From contig JAERIN010000002.1 in assembly GCA_016757515.1 (NCBI GenBank), positions 40,656-104,655 on the forward strand: a stretch of DNA of 64,000 bases. The letters run 5' to 3'. Shown here piece after piece: positions 33,161-43,193 of the stretch. Under the pieces are notes generated by a model. That model was not told the DNA's origin. It was given only the letters and a program-made list of their open reading frames with translations, and made no database searches. Numbering within the stretch: position 1 is the first letter of the stretch; each line of letters begins with the position of its first letter. This stretch comes from Alphaproteobacteria bacterium (GTDB lineage Bacteria > Pseudomonadota > Alphaproteobacteria > Micavibrionales > Micavibrionaceae). Position numbers and translations under genes: made by a program.

Positions 33161-34057
33161 ATGGCGCGGGCCCCCGGGCGCACTCCCAGCTTTGCCACCC
33201 GCGCCGCCTGGGCGTGCGAGGGGGCCGCCCTGACTGCGCTTTTCTGGGCCCTGTCTCTCCTGCCCGTGGCCTGGGCGTCAGGCCTTATCGGGGGCCTGGC
33301 CCGCACCTTCGGCCCTTGTCTGCCCCAGAGCCGCCGGGCCGCAGCCCACATGGCCTGGGCCATGCCAGACCTCCCCGAAGGGGGGCGCAACAAGGCCATC
33401 GCGGACATGTGGGACAATCTGGGCCGCGTTATCGCGGAGTACCCCCACCTGCGTACCATCGTGGAGAGCCGGGTGACCGTGGAGGGGGCCGAGATTGCCC
33501 GCGCCGCTTTGGCCAGTGGCCGAGGGGCACTGTTTGTTTCTGGGCACCTGGCAAACTGGGAGGTTCTTGTGCCCTTCTTTATTCATATGACCGGTGCGCA
33601 AATGGCCCTGACGTACCGGAAGCCGAACAACCCTTGGGTTGCGCGCCTCTTGGCGCGCGCGCGCTGGACCTCTGGGGTGGAGCAGGCACTGTCCAAGGGC
33701 GACAGAGTTACCGCTCCCCGCTTGGTCCAGACCCTGAGGAATGGGGGCGTGGCGGGGATGCTGGCGGACCAAAAGTACAACGAGGGGCCCGATGTCCCCT
33801 TTTTTGGCCGCCCTGCGCGGACCAACCCAGCGCCCGTGCGCCTCGCGCGGCGGTATGGCGCGGCTCTTATTCTGGTGTCCATCCGCCGGTTGCCCTGCGC
33901 CCGGTTTGTGATTACCATCGCCGAACCTCTGGAGGTGGCGGGCCGCAGCGATGAGTCTGTTTTGGCAGACATCAACGCACACATGGAGAGGTGGATACGG
34001 GCCGAGCCGGGGCAGTGGCTCTGGCTTCACAGGCGGTGGGGGCGCAATGGATTTTGA
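33161..34057 (+). CDS. Lipid A biosynthesis acyltransferase (LpxL/HtrB family)
   Basis: A 298-residue inner-membrane acyltransferase that adds a secondary fatty acyl chain to Kdo-lipid A. An N-terminal hydrophobic segment (ALTALFWALSLLPVAWASGL) precedes the HX4E catalytic motif in FVSGHLANWEVLVPF. YRKPNNPWV, MLADQKYNEGPDVPFFGRPA and a C-terminal WLWLHRRW, typical of the family, are also present. Whether it is LpxL or LpxM cannot be told. It overlaps gor by 11 bases. WaaA is also encoded in the window. Confidence 0.93.
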   Translation: MARAPGRTPSFATRAAWACEGAALTALFWALSLLPVAWASGLIGGLARTFGPCLPQSRRAAAHMAWAMPDLPEGGRNKAIADMWDNLGRVIAEYPHLRTIVESRVTVEGAEIARAALASGRGALFVSGHLANWEVLVPFFIHMTGAQMALTYRKPNNPWVARLLARARWTSGVEQALSKGDRVTAPRLVQTLRNGGVAGMLADQKYNEGPDVPFFGRPARTNPAPVRLARRYGAALILVSIRRLPCARFVITIAEPLEVAGRSDESVLADINAHMERWIRAEPGQWLWLHRRWGRNGF

Positions 34058-35393
34058 CCTTTTTGTTATGGGTGGGGGCAGCGGAGGCGTGCGCGCGGCG
34101 CGTATAGCAGCGCAGCACGGTGCCCGCGTGGCGCTTGCGGAGGCCTCTGCCTTGGGCGGGACGTGCGTGAATCTGGGCTGCGTTCCCAAAAAGCTGTTTG
34201 CTTATGCGGCGGACATGTCCACAGAGTTCGCTGCCGCGCCCGGTTTTGGCTGGGCTGTCACAAAGTGCCCCGCTTTTGACTGGCCCACTCTGCGGGATAA
34301 CAAAGATGCGGAAATCGCGCGGCTGAACGGTCTGTACCGTAAGGGCCTGGAGTCGGCGGGCGTACAGATTGTCAAAGGTTTTGCGCGCTTTGCCGGGCCC
34401 CATGCCATAGAGGTCGGCGGGAAGACCCACACGGCGCAAAACATAATAATTGCCACGGGCGGCTATCCCCGCCGCCTGGGCATCCCTGGTGGAGAGCACG
34501 CCAAGACCTCTGACGATATGTTCCACTTGGACGTCTTGCCCCAGACCGCCCTGATCCTGGGCGGCGGGTACATCGCTGTGGAGTTTGCGCATATCTTGTC
34601 CGGACTGGGGGTCAAGGTGGACCTCATGTACCGCAGATCCCTGTTTTTGCGCGGCTTTGACGACGATATCCGCTCTGCCCTGGCAGAGGAAATGGCGCAG
34701 CAGGGCATCACCCTGCATTTCGGGCGAAACATAACGGAAATCTCAAAGACAAGCGATGCGTATCGCGTCCTAGACACGCAAGGGGACGAACGCGACTACG
34801 GCGTGGTCTTGGCCGCTATTGGGCGCGATGCCGCACTAGACATCGGCCTGGAAAACGCGGGCCTATCTGTTAACGCCAAGCGCATGCTGGACGTGGACGA
34901 CCATTATCGCACACCCCAAAAGCACATCTTCGCCGTGGGGGACATCTCCAGCCGCTATGCCCTGACCCCCGTGGCCATACGCGAGGGGCACGCCGTGGCG
35001 GACTTCCTGTTCGCGCCGGGCAACCCCACGCCGTCTGTGAACTATGAGAACCTCGCCACCGCCGTGTTCTCTGCCCCGCCCATCGGCACCGCGGGCCTGA
35101 CGGAAGAGCAGGCGAGGGCGCAAGGGTTGGATATCGCGATATACAAGACCCGATTCCGCCCCATGAAGAACACCCTGTCCGGCGCTCCGGAGCGCACGCT
35201 CATGAAGCTGATCGTAGACCGCGCCACGGACCGCGTTGTGGGCATTCACATGCTGGGCGCGGATGCGCCAGAAATGCTCCAGTGCCTGGCCGTGGCCCTG
35301 ACCGCCGGGGCAACCAAGGGCGACTTTGACCGCACCATGGCCGTCCATCCCACGGCGGCGGAGGAGTGGGTGACCCTGCGCACGTCTGCGTAA
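34047..35393 (+). CDS. gor: Glutathione-disulfide reductase
   Basis: A 448-residue FAD enzyme reducing GSSG with NADPH. The start at 34047 lies inside the end of the acyltransferase gene (MDFDLFVMGGGSGGVRAARI). The redox pair is Cys40/Cys45 in GGTCVNLGCVPKKL. The NADPH-binding region is LILGGGYIAVEFAHIL with downstream MYRRSLFLRGFD, and the C-terminal interface carries MAVHPTAAEEWVTL. Trypanothione or mycothiol reductase is less likely given the alphaproteobacterial context. Confidence 0.93.
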   Translation: MDFDLFVMGGGSGGVRAARIAAQHGARVALAEASALGGTCVNLGCVPKKLFAYAADMSTEFAAAPGFGWAVTKCPAFDWPTLRDNKDAEIARLNGLYRKGLESAGVQIVKGFARFAGPHAIEVGGKTHTAQNIIIATGGYPRRLGIPGGEHAKTSDDMFHLDVLPQTALILGGGYIAVEFAHILSGLGVKVDLMYRRSLFLRGFDDDIRSALAEEMAQQGITLHFGRNITEISKTSDAYRVLDTQGDERDYGVVLAAIGRDAALDIGLENAGLSVNAKRMLDVDDHYRTPQKHIFAVGDISSRYALTPVAIREGHAVADFLFAPGNPTPSVNYENLATAVFSAPPIGTAGLTEEQARAQGLDIAIYKTRFRPMKNTLSGAPERTLMKLIVDRATDRVVGIHMLGADAPEMLQCLAVALTAGATKGDFDRTMAVHPTAAEEWVTLRTSA

Positions 35394-35434
35394 GCCCTTG
35401 CCAGCCTGCGCGCGTGCGCGTAGGCTTGCGGACC

Positions 35435-35848
35435 ATGGAGAATACTGCGCAAAGGCCCCTGTCCCCCTTCTGGTCCGTTATCAACCGGCAGAGGATGACC
35501 TCTGGCCTGTCCATCCTTCATCGCGCTACGGGCGTGTGGCTGGGCTACGGCCTTGTCATGTTTGCCTGGTGGCTCATCGCCGCAGCGCTGGGGCCGGGGT
35601 CATACGCCGTGTTCACTTGGTACTGCGGCTCACTCTGGGGCTTGGCCACCCTGGCCCCCTTGACGGCCATAGGGGCCTATCACGCCCTCAACGGCGTGCG
35701 GCACCTTATCTGGGACTGCGGGGGCCTCTTAGACCTAAAGGCCGCAAAACTGGGGGGCGTTGTGGTTTTGGCCGCCACGGCTCTTGTGACGCTTGGCCTG
35801 TGGGCGTACCTTATCCCGGTCTATTACCTGCCGAACCTCTATTACTAG
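35435..35848 (+). CDS. sdhC: Succinate dehydrogenase cytochrome b556 subunit
   Basis: A 137-residue membrane anchor of complex II. The start at 35435 (MENTAQRPLSPFWS) is preferred over an upstream in-frame ATG inside gor. The family motif is SGLSILHRATGVWLGYGL, and the haem-ligand region is YHALNGVRHLIWD. Three membrane helices are visible. sdhD, sdhA and sdhB, normally directly downstream, are missing; recJ follows after 8 bases. The subunit must therefore assemble with products encoded elsewhere. Confidence 0.93.
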   Translation: MENTAQRPLSPFWSVINRQRMTSGLSILHRATGVWLGYGLVMFAWWLIAAALGPGSYAVFTWYCGSLWGLATLAPLTAIGAYHALNGVRHLIWDCGGLLDLKAAKLGGVVVLAATALVTLGLWAYLIPVYYLPNLYY

Positions 35849-35856
35849 GAGGGGCC

Positions 35857-37653
35857 GTGACTCCAGCCCTGTTCAACGTGGAGCGCTCGCTCGCCGGCGC
35901 GCGCTGGGTTTCGCCCCCCGTGGACGCGGGCGCGGCGCAGGCCATCATGCGTGCCCACGGCGTGCCGGAGGTGATAGCGCGCCTTCTGGCCGCGCGGGGC
36001 GTCGCCCCCGGCGCGGTGGACAGCTTCCTGGCCCCTACGCTCCGCCGAGACTTCCCAGACCCTTTCACCCTGGCCGGCATGGCCGAGGCCGCTGACCTCA
36101 TGGCCGAATCGGTCATCGCCGGTCAGGCCATAGCCCTGTTCGGGGATTTTGACGTGGACGGAGCTACGTCCAGTGCTTTGCTGTGCCGGTTTCTGCGGTC
36201 CCTGGGCGTGGAGGCCCCGGTCTATATCCCTGACCGGCTGTCCGAGGGCTACGGCCCCAACGCCAAGGCCTTGCGGACGCTGCGTGCGCAGGGGGCGGAC
36301 CTGGTGGTCCTCATGGACTGTGGCACCACGGCCGTCCAGGCCCTCCAGGCCGGGAAGGACGCGGGCCTGGCCCTCATCGTCCTAGACCACCACGACGCGA
36401 GCGGCCCCCTGGCCCCGGCGGATGTTATCGTTAACCCAAAGCGGGCGGACGACGCCTCGGGCCTGGAGATGCTGGCCGCTGTGGGCGTCACCCTCTTGTT
36501 CTGCGTGGCGGTGAACGCACAGCTGCGCCGCAGAGGGTTCTATGGGGGCCGCGCAGAGCCGCCCCTGCGCGACTGGCTCGACTTGGTGGCTCTTGGGACA
36601 GTGTGTGACATGGTGCCCCTCAAGGGCCCCAACCGCCTCCTCGTGCGCAGCGGGCTGGAGCGCATGGCGCGGACGACCAACCCGGGACTAAAGGCCCTGA
36701 TGGAGGTCTCGGGCCTGTCAGAGGCGCCGACTGTCCGCGACCTGGGCTTTGCCCTGGGCCCCCGGATCAATGCCGGGGGGCGCGTGCACGAGTCAGACCT
36801 GGGTGCGCACCTTTTGGCCACCGACGATGCGGGCCAGGCGCTGGACATTGCGCATGCCCTGAACGACTGCAATGCCAAGCGGCGGAGCCTGCAAACAGCC
36901 ATGGAAAAGGAGGCAGCGGCGAAGGTGCGCGCGCTGGGCCTGGACGGCGACCCGGTGATCGTGGTGGAGGACGAGGGGTGGCACCCTGGCCTTGCGGGCC
37001 TGGTGGCTGGGCGGCTGAAGGACCGGTACGCCCGCCCGGCGTGCGTTGTCACCTACGCCAAAAATGGGGAGGGCATAGTGGAGGGCCGGGGGTCGGCCCG
37101 CTCCGTGCCCGGCGTGCATATCGCCCGGGCCTTGGCGGCCGCAGTGGAGGCCGGTGTCCTGATCAAGGGTGGCGGGCACGCGGCGGCGGGCGGGTTCACG
37201 CTTGATCCCACCAAGGTGTCGGACTTGCGGGATTTTTTGTGCGCCTGTGCGCAAGAGAACGTGGCGGAGGAGGGGGGCCCGGAGGAGACCACCATTGCCG
37301 GGGCACTCTCTGTCCGTGGTGCGGGGCCGGACCTGGTGGCCCTGGTGCATGACCGCATAGGCCCCTTCGGGCAGGGACATGCAGAGCCCCTGTTCGCCCT
37401 GGGGAACGTGCGCGTCTGGGCGGCGGACGTCGTGGGCTCTGGCCACGTGCGCGTGCAGGTGGCAGACGCAGAGGGCGGGCCCCGTATGAAGGCCATTGCC
37501 TTCCGGGCCGAGGACACAGCGCTGGGCCAGGCCCTGCTGACCGCGGGCTCCCGCCCTATGCACATCGCTGGTGCCCTGGCCCGCAACGCCTGGGGCGGAC
37601 GCGTGACGGCCGAGATGCACATCGCAGACGCGGCATTTGCGGGGCAAGCCTAA
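35857..37653 (+). CDS. recJ: Single-stranded-DNA exonuclease RecJ
   Basis: A 598-residue 5'-3' exonuclease of recombination and mismatch repair. The GTG at 35857 has AGGAGG before it. DHH-superfamily motifs are [24 protein letters not shown] and [10 protein letters not shown]. The DHHA1 domain has [15 protein letters not shown] and [12 protein letters not shown], and a C-terminal OB fold carries the RecJ extension. The TAA stop overlaps by CTAA the TAG of the convergent carB fragment. Confidence 0.95.
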   Translation: MTPALFNVERSLAGARWVSPPVDAGAAQAIMRAHGVPEVIARLLAARGVAPGAVDSFLAPTLRRDFPDPFTLAGMAEAADLMAESVIAGQAIALFGDFDVDGATSSALLCRFLRSLGVEAPVYIPDRLSEGYGPNAKALRTLRAQGADLVVLMDCGTTAVQALQAGKDAGLALIVLDHHDASGPLAPADVIVNPKRADDASGLEMLAAVGVTLLFCVAVNAQLRRRGFYGGRAEPPLRDWLDLVALGTVCDMVPLKGPNRLLVRSGLERMARTTNPGLKALMEVSGLSEAPTVRDLGFALGPRINAGGRVHESDLGAHLLATDDAGQALDIAHALNDCNAKRRSLQTAMEKEAAAKVRALGLDGDPVIVVEDEGWHPGLAGLVAGRLKDRYARPACVVTYAKNGEGIVEGRGSARSVPGVHIARALAAAVEAGVLIKGGGHAAAGGFTLDPTKVSDLRDFLCACAQENVAEEGGPEETTIAGALSVRGAGPDLVALVHDRIGPFGQGHAEPLFALGNVRVWAADVVGSGHVRVQVADAEGGPRMKAIAFRAEDTALGQALLTAGSRPMHIAGALARNAWGGRVTAEMHIADAAFAGQA

Positions 37654-39275
37654 CTTTCATAACACCCATACATATACGCCGTGGCGGAGGGGATTTCTCC
37701 GGCGCAGGAGTCTACGCGCTTGTACACCGGGCGCACGCCCGCGGCGTGGCGCGCGGTGCGGACCTGGGCCTCGTCCTGGCCGGTCAGGGCGGCAAGGCGC
37801 TTGTCTGAAAAGCCCAGGCGCTTGACCTCCTCCCAAGAATGAGGTTCGACCGGTAGGCCGCTGTCTTGTATGCGCTTTTCTTCCGATACAATACGTTCTA
37901 TCCGCGCCAGGAACCACGGGTCCACACTGCATAGGTCGTGCACCTCTTCCAGTGAAAAACCCTCCCTAAACCCCTGGGCAATATAGAGAATTCTTTGCGG
38001 TGTGGGCTTGGCGATGGCCGCGCGGAGATTGTCTGCTGATACGGGGTCCAGGCCTGTCAGGCCCGTTTCCAGAGACCGCAGGGCTTTGTGCAGTGATTCC
38101 TCAAAACACCGCCCTATAGCCATGACTTCGCCCACGGATTTCATAGCGGTGGTCAGGACCGGGTCCGCGCCGGGGAACTTCTCAAACGCGAAGCGGGGGA
38201 TTTTGGTCACCACATAGTCAATCGTGGGCTCAAACGACGCCGGCGTCCGGCCCCCGGTGATGTCGTTGCCCAACTCGTCCAGGGTGTACCCCACGGCCAG
38301 CTTGGCCGCCACTTTGGCGATCGGGAAGCCCGTCGCCTTGGAGGCCAGCGCGCTGGAGCGCGAGACACGCGGGTTCATCTCAATCACGATCATGCGCCCG
38401 TCGGCAGGGTTCACGGCGAACTGGACATTGGAGCCCCCGGTCTCCACCCCCACAGCGCGGAGGACTTCCAGGGACGCCGTGCGCATAATCTGATATTCCT
38501 TGTCTGTAAGGGTCAGAGCCGGGGCGACGGTGATGGAGTCCCCCGTATGGACGCCCATGGGGTCTATGTTCTCAATGGCGCAGATGATGATGCAGTTGTC
38601 GGCGCGGTCGCGCACGACCTCCATCTCAAACTCCTTCCAGCCCAGGAGGGATTCTTCTATAAGCACCTGGTGCGTGGGGGAGGCGTCCAGGCCCTCCTTG
38701 ACGATGCGGGCGTACTCCTCCCGGTTGTACGCCACGCCGCCGCCCGTGCCGCCCAGGGTGAAGGAGGGGCGGATGATAGCCGGGAGGCCCACGGCGTCCA
38801 TCATCTCGTGCGCCTCGCGTAAGGACGTGACCATGACGCTCTTGGCGGAGGCGAGGCCGATGCGGTCCATGGTGGCGCGGAACTTCTCCCGGTCCTCGGC
38901 GCGGTCAATCACGTCCGCCTTCGCGCCGATGAGCTCTATGGATAGGCGCGCGAGGGTCCCGTCGCGCTCCAGGGCCAGGGCGGTGTTCAGCGCCGTCTGC
39001 CCCCCCATGGTGGGGAGCAGGGCGTCGGGCTTTTCCTGTTCTAAGATCTTGGCCACCATGGCCGGGGTGATGGGCTCAATGTACGTCGCGTCGGCCAGGT
39101 CCGGGTCCGTCATGATCGTGGCGGGGTTGGAGTTGATGAGGACCACGCGATAGCCCTCCTCCCGCAGGGCCTTACACGCCTGCGCGCCGGAGTAGTCAAA
39201 CTCGCACGCCTGGCCGATGACGATGGGCCCCGCGCCGATGATGCAAATGGAGTGTATGTCAGTGCGTTTGGGCAT
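37650..39275 (-). CDS. carB: Carbamoyl-phosphate synthase large subunit, N-terminal half only
   Basis: A 541-residue protein; the usual large subunit is about 1,070 residues. Present are the carboxyphosphate ATP-grasp domain ([54 protein letters not shown]) and the oligomerisation domain ([18 protein letters not shown]), ending at [20 protein letters not shown] then CYES and a stop. This is the boundary where the second half normally begins. The carbamoyl-phosphate ATP-grasp and MGS allosteric domains are absent, and recJ occupies the space. Split carB genes exist in Aquifex and Methanocaldococcus, so a second gene elsewhere would restore function. Otherwise this is a truncated gene. Confidence 0.92.
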   Translation of the reverse strand: MPKRTDIHSICIIGAGPIVIGQACEFDYSGAQACKALREEGYRVVLINSNPATIMTDPDLADATYIEPITPAMVAKILEQEKPDALLPTMGGQTALNTALALERDGTLARLSIELIGAKADVIDRAEDREKFRATMDRIGLASAKSVMVTSLREAHEMMDAVGLPAIIRPSFTLGGTGGGVAYNREEYARIVKEGLDASPTHQVLIEESLLGWKEFEMEVVRDRADNCIIICAIENIDPMGVHTGDSITVAPALTLTDKEYQIMRTASLEVLRAVGVETGGSNVQFAVNPADGRMIVIEMNPRVSRSSALASKATGFPIAKVAAKLAVGYTLDELGNDITGGRTPASFEPTIDYVVTKIPRFAFEKFPGADPVLTTAMKSVGEVMAIGRCFEESLHKALRSLETGLTGLDPVSADNLRAAIAKPTPQRILYIAQGFREGFSLEEVHDLCSVDPWFLARIERIVSEEKRIQDSGLPVEPHSWEEVKRLGFSDKRLAALTGQDEAQVRTARHAAGVRPVYKRVDSCAGEIPSATAYMYGCYES

Positions 39276-39277
39276 TT

Positions 39278-40294
39278 TTATGTGGCGTTACTCTTAGTTC
39301 TTCTAAATGGAATTTCAGACTTTATGACGTTTGCTTTACAGCCAGAATTTAAAAGCCAATTATAAATCCAGTCTCTGTCATTTAAATTGTTTGGACCAAC
39401 AATAAAATCTTCAATAATTGAAGAATTATTATCATTGTATTGTATTTTAAATTTAGAATTTATAATATTGTTTTTTATATCAAAAAATTTATTTTTATGA
39501 TTTTTTTCTCTTGAGTAGATTAGAAACAGGCGCCACTCGTCCTCATGGGAAAAAAATGAGTTTTTATATGATACTACAATCATAATCATGTAATCTACAG
39601 CAAGAGAGAAAAAATATCTATTTTTTGCCAGCCCTGACATGCTTCGGTTTTCTTTCTTGGTATTTATAATAAACTTATAAAGTTTTTCAAAATAATTTTT
39701 TATTATTGTTTTATACTTTTCTGTTTTATAGACAACCTTTATAAAACCAACGTTTGGAAATATATTGTGTTTAAGGGCAAGGTGTCTCTTTATTAAATTA
39801 TTTCCATTAAATCCTATATTAACCCCATTTGCAGAATCTGCATACATGTTCCACATAGGCAAAGAATCTATTGATTTTTCTCCGGAAAAACACGAAACAA
39901 ATATATCCCTTGGCCTTAAATCGCGAAATATACAAAACTGACTGTTTTGCGTCACAGAAAGCTGGTTCTCAAGTTTTTTTAAAAGCTGCTCTCTTTCTTC
40001 TCTTTCCTCAAAAACCAAGACACAAACATTTGCTAAGCAGTAGAAAAACATGGCTATATCGCCATTTTCTTCAGTGTCACATCTATGCCAAAATTCCTCC
40101 AGAATTTCCCAAGCAATTTCAAGTCCGCTTTTTATTTCTTTGGAATCGTTCATAAAATGAGCGTTTGTAAACCATATTTCATTTCCCTCTACTATGCTTT
40201 TTGCGGAATCCATTCCTGTATAGTGATAGAGTTTCTTGGGGATGGGGGGCGATTTGACACATTCTTTATGAATTCTCTTAAATAAAGCATTCAT
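39278..40294 (-). CDS. DUF2971-like protein, AT-rich, probably acquired
   Basis: A 338-residue protein starting at an ATG at 40294 with GGAG 6 bases upstream; a longer frame to 40363 would only add a translated repeat. The N-terminus [20 protein letters not shown] and [16 protein letters not shown], plus a later [10 protein letters not shown], match the DUF2971 pattern. The opening YHYT...SI element recalls ADP-ribosyltransferase-like toxins such as DarT, but that likeness is only my reading. The DNA is strikingly AT-rich against its neighbours, with many AAA/ATT codons, a strong sign of transfer. It sits between the carB fragment and an ORF6N gene. Confidence 0.8.
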   Translation of the reverse strand: MNALFKRIHKECVKSPPIPKKLYHYTGMDSAKSIVEGNEIWFTNAHFMNDSKEIKSGLEIAWEILEEFWHRCDTEENGDIAMFFYCLANVCVLVFEEREEREQLLKKLENQLSVTQNSQFCIFRDLRPRDIFVSCFSGEKSIDSLPMWNMYADSANGVNIGFNGNNLIKRHLALKHNIFPNVGFIKVVYKTEKYKTIIKNYFEKLYKFIINTKKENRSMSGLAKNRYFFSLAVDYMIMIVVSYKNSFFSHEDEWRLFLIYSREKNHKNKFFDIKNNIINSKFKIQYNDNNSSIIEDFIVGPNNLNDRDWIYNWLLNSGCKANVIKSEIPFRRTKSNAT

Positions 40295-40300
40295 ATCAGG

Positions 40301-40330
40301 CTCCGTGCTCTCCGTGCCCTCTGTGGTGAA
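40301..40330 (-). repeat. ACAGAGGGCACGGAGAGCACGGAG-type repeat
   Basis: Read on the minus strand this is TTCACCACAGAGGGCACGGA continuing with GAGCACGGAG. In frame it would give FTTEGTESTE, a string I recognise at the N-termini of many misannotated bacterial genes next to acquired DNA. It lies directly upstream of the DUF2971 start and supplies its GGAG ribosome site. Confidence 0.6.
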
Positions 40331-40390
40331 AATCCTGTTCATCGGTCCCCCGTATAGTGCCACACGCCCCCCGTGCCCACAATCCGGCCT

Positions 40391-40909
40391 TCAGTCCTCC
40401 TCCTGCTCATACAACCGGAACCCGATAGGGTTTTTCGCGGGCTCCGGCAACCGCAAAAGGCGCTCCACGTGCGCATACAGGTTCGCAATCTGCCGATCGT
40501 GCTCGGCCACCTTGCGTGCCAGGTCCTCGTTTGTGGCCAGCATCTGGCGCAGGCGCACGAAGGTGCGCATAACGGCGATATTGACCTGCACGGCCCGGGG
40601 GCTGCGCAGAACGCTGGAGAGCATGGCAATACCCTCCTGCGTGAAGGCCAGGGGAAGCGCGCCGCCCAGCACCTGCCGCGAAGGTATCACATTTTGTGAT
40701 ACCAGGGCGCCCACCTCCGCCTCGTTCAGTTGAAACATGAAGTCCGGGGGGAAGCGGTCCGGGTTGCGCCGGACCTGCTGCCGCAGGGCGATGGCCTTGA
40801 CGCCGTATATGTCCGCAAGGTCCCGGTCCAGCATCACTTTCTCCCCACGGATGAGGTAGATGGACGCCGCGATGCGCTCTATGGGGATGGAGACGGTGTC
40901 TTTGGGCAT
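40391..40909 (-). CDS. ORF6N domain DNA-binding protein
   Basis: A 172-residue protein with an ORF6N domain in its first 90 or so residues: GEKVMLDRDLADIYGVKAIA, QVRRNPDRFPPDFMFQLNEA and LPLAFTQEGIAMLSSVLRSP. A helical or coiled C-terminal part follows (LARKVAEHDRQIANLYAHVE). ORF6N proteins occur in phage antirepressors and as solitary chromosomal genes of unknown role. Base composition matches the host. It is divergent from slt by about 38 bases, leaving little room for separate promoters. Confidence 0.88.
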   Translation of the reverse strand: MPKDTVSIPIERIAASIYLIRGEKVMLDRDLADIYGVKAIALRQQVRRNPDRFPPDFMFQLNEAEVGALVSQNVIPSRQVLGGALPLAFTQEGIAMLSSVLRSPRAVQVNIAVMRTFVRLRQMLATNEDLARKVAEHDRQIANLYAHVERLLRLPEPAKNPIGFRLYEQEED

Positions 40910-40947
40910 GTGGGGGCTCTCGCTGGGTATAGCCCCACACCCCCCCC

Positions 40948-42921
40948 ATGTCCACCGCCGGGTGGGGCCTTGAAACGGCCTGCGGAGTTGTGGTGTTTGG
41001 GCCCGTGCGCGCGGCTGTGCTCCTCTTTTTTTGCCTGCTGGCCCCCGCTCTGACGCGGGCGGATGGGGGGCAGATCGCCCTGGCCCTGGCGGCCAAGGGG
41101 GCGTGGGCCGAGGCGCGCGCGGCCTCTATGCGGGCGGCGGACCCTCTGGGCAGCCGGGTGTTCTATTGGCTCATCTGCACCCAGAAGGGGGATGTCATCA
41201 CCTGGCGGCCTGTGGATTTCACCAATCTTTCGGCCTTTGTGAAGGCCTCCCCCGGCTGGCCCCGCCTGGCGGAGATTGTCCTGATGGCCGAGGAGGCGAT
41301 GCCCGATTCCCTCGCGCGGGCGGAGGTCTTGGCCTGGTTTGGGCAACACCCGCCACGGACGTCGCGGGGCATGGCGCGGTACGTGGACGCGCTCTTGGCC
41401 ACGGGGCAGGGGGCCAAGGCCCGAGAGGTCTTGCGCACCTGGTGGGGTTCGGCCCTGCTCCCGCCGGAGGATCAAAAGGCCATATACGCCCGCTATGGGC
41501 GGCATCTGGACGCGGGGGCCCATATGGCGCGGCTGGACGCCCTGCTCTTCGCTGGGTATGACCAAAGTGCCCTGGCCCTGGCGAACTGGATGGGGCCGGG
41601 CTATCGGGCCCTGGCAGAGGCGCGTGTGGCCCTCGCGCGTGACAAGGCGGAGGTAAACGCCCGGATAGACCGTGTGCCGAAGGCCCTGCGCGGTGACGCG
41701 GGCCTGGCGTATGAGCGGCTACGATGGCGGCGGACGCGGGGGCTGGACGACGGGGCGATGGCGATTTTGGCAAACCCGCCCCCGGCGGACCAAATCCGCA
41801 ACCCGGCCGCGTGGTGGAAGGAGCGGCACATTATGGTGCGCCGCCTTCTGGAGCGCCGGAACTACAGGGCCGCCTATGCCCTGGCCAAGGCCCACGGGCA
41901 GGCCCCGGGCTCTGGCCTGGCTTTTGCGGAGGGGGAGTTCCTCGCGGGCTGGCTGGCCCTGCGCTTCCTTGCGCGTCCAAGGGCGGCTTTTGAGCACTTT
42001 GAGCGGCTCTACTACGGGGTGTCTACGCCGGTCTCTCGCTCCCGTGGGGCGTACTGGGCGGGCCGTGCGGCGCGCGACATGGGGGCAGAGCCTGTGGCGC
42101 AGGCCTGGTTTGCCGTGGCGGCGGACGTGCCCATGCGCTATTATGGTCAGCTGGCTGCAGCCGAATTGGCCGCCGCGCGCGGGGCCCGGGCTGCGCCGAA
42201 GTTTTCCGTGCCGGAGGTCACGCGGGCCGAGGCGGCCCATTTTGTCCAGGATGACCGGCTGCGCGCGGCCCGGATGCTGCATACTGCTGGCCTGAACGGC
42301 CCTGCGGGGGAGTTCCTCCTGTCCTTTGCCAAGGCCCAGAGCGGGGCCGCCGCGCACCTGTATGCTGCTGACATGGCCGGGCAAATGGGCCTGCCCGCCG
42401 TGGCCATCGCCATCACCAAGCAGGCGGAGAGAAAGGGCCTGGCCATGGGTAAGAAGGCCTGGCCCGTGCTGCGCGGCGCCCGTGGCGGCGGGGTGGACAG
42501 AGCCCTCATCCACGCCATCATACGGCAGGAAAGCGCCTTTAACATCAGGGCTATAAGCCCTGCGGGCGCACGCGGCCTTATGCAGCTCATGCCCGCAACA
42601 GCGCGGGAGACCGCGGGTAAGGTTGGCCTATCTTACAGCGTGCGCCGCCTGACCACGGACTCCGCGTACAACATCGCCCTTGGCACTGGCTACCTGGCCC
42701 AGATGCTCCGCCGGTACGACGGCTCTGTGCCCTTGGCCGCAGCGGCTTACAACGCTGGGCCCGGCAATGTGGACAAATGGCTCAAGACCTTTGGCGACCC
42801 CCGCGCTGGCGCAGTGGGCATGATCGATTGGATAGAACTGATTCCCATCGCGGAGACCCGAAATTACGTCCAGCGTGTCCTGGAGAATCGCCACGTTTAT
42901 CGCGCCCGGCTGAAAGAGTAA
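40948..42921 (+). CDS. slt: Lytic transglycosylase (Slt70-like)
   Basis: A 657-residue periplasmic murein hydrolase that cleaves MurNAc-GlcNAc with 1,6-anhydro product. A signal sequence ([20 protein letters not shown]) lies near the N-terminus; the true start may be a GTG a few codons inside. A long alpha-superhelical U-domain of about 450 residues leads to the catalytic domain. The catalytic Glu528 is in IIRQESAFN, followed by [18 protein letters not shown] and [16 protein letters not shown]. The layout is the family's. Confidence 0.93.
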   Translation: MSTAGWGLETACGVVVFGPVRAAVLLFFCLLAPALTRADGGQIALALAAKGAWAEARAASMRAADPLGSRVFYWLICTQKGDVITWRPVDFTNLSAFVKASPGWPRLAEIVLMAEEAMPDSLARAEVLAWFGQHPPRTSRGMARYVDALLATGQGAKAREVLRTWWGSALLPPEDQKAIYARYGRHLDAGAHMARLDALLFAGYDQSALALANWMGPGYRALAEARVALARDKAEVNARIDRVPKALRGDAGLAYERLRWRRTRGLDDGAMAILANPPPADQIRNPAAWWKERHIMVRRLLERRNYRAAYALAKAHGQAPGSGLAFAEGEFLAGWLALRFLARPRAAFEHFERLYYGVSTPVSRSRGAYWAGRAARDMGAEPVAQAWFAVAADVPMRYYGQLAAAELAAARGARAAPKFSVPEVTRAEAAHFVQDDRLRAARMLHTAGLNGPAGEFLLSFAKAQSGAAAHLYAADMAGQMGLPAVAIAITKQAERKGLAMGKKAWPVLRGARGGGVDRALIHAIIRQESAFNIRAISPAGARGLMQLMPATARETAGKVGLSYSVRRLTTDSAYNIALGTGYLAQMLRRYDGSVPLAAAAYNAGPGNVDKWLKTFGDPRAGAVGMIDWIELIPIAETRNYVQRVLENRHVYRARLKE

Positions 42922-42926
42922 CGTAT

Positions 42927-42962
42927 CCCCCCCTCCCAGCAATTCCCCCCCCTCCCAGCAAT
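42927..42962. repeat. Tandem C-run/TCCCAGCAAT repeat after slt
   Basis: Two copies of a poly-C run followed by TCCCAGCAAT occur back to back (period 18). The reverse-complement core TGCTGGGAGGGG also occurs near 16138-16150 upstream of the giant pilin gene. The rest of the 272-base gap before pntAA shows no gene. Confidence 0.6.
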
Positions 42963-43193
42963 CTGTCTTTAGTGGCCCGCTTCTGTGTCCCGATGCGCTG
43001 TGGATGCTCGCGCCATCCCCTCGTCTCAGCGCAATCGGCGACACGAAGCCGCACACCAAAAAACCAGGGTGCAGGCCGCGATCTTTGGAGGCTGCACAAA
43101 AACACGCGCGGCCCCGTTTACAGGCGCAGCAAAATGGGGCAACCTGCGCGGGCATTCGCACCGATTCTCGTCCAAACAGGAGGCTTGAAGCCC

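Noticed and set aside
42922-43193. A small RNA or riboswitch before pntAA
   Set aside because: I looked for conserved riboswitch cores and stem patterns and found none that I could support by eye.
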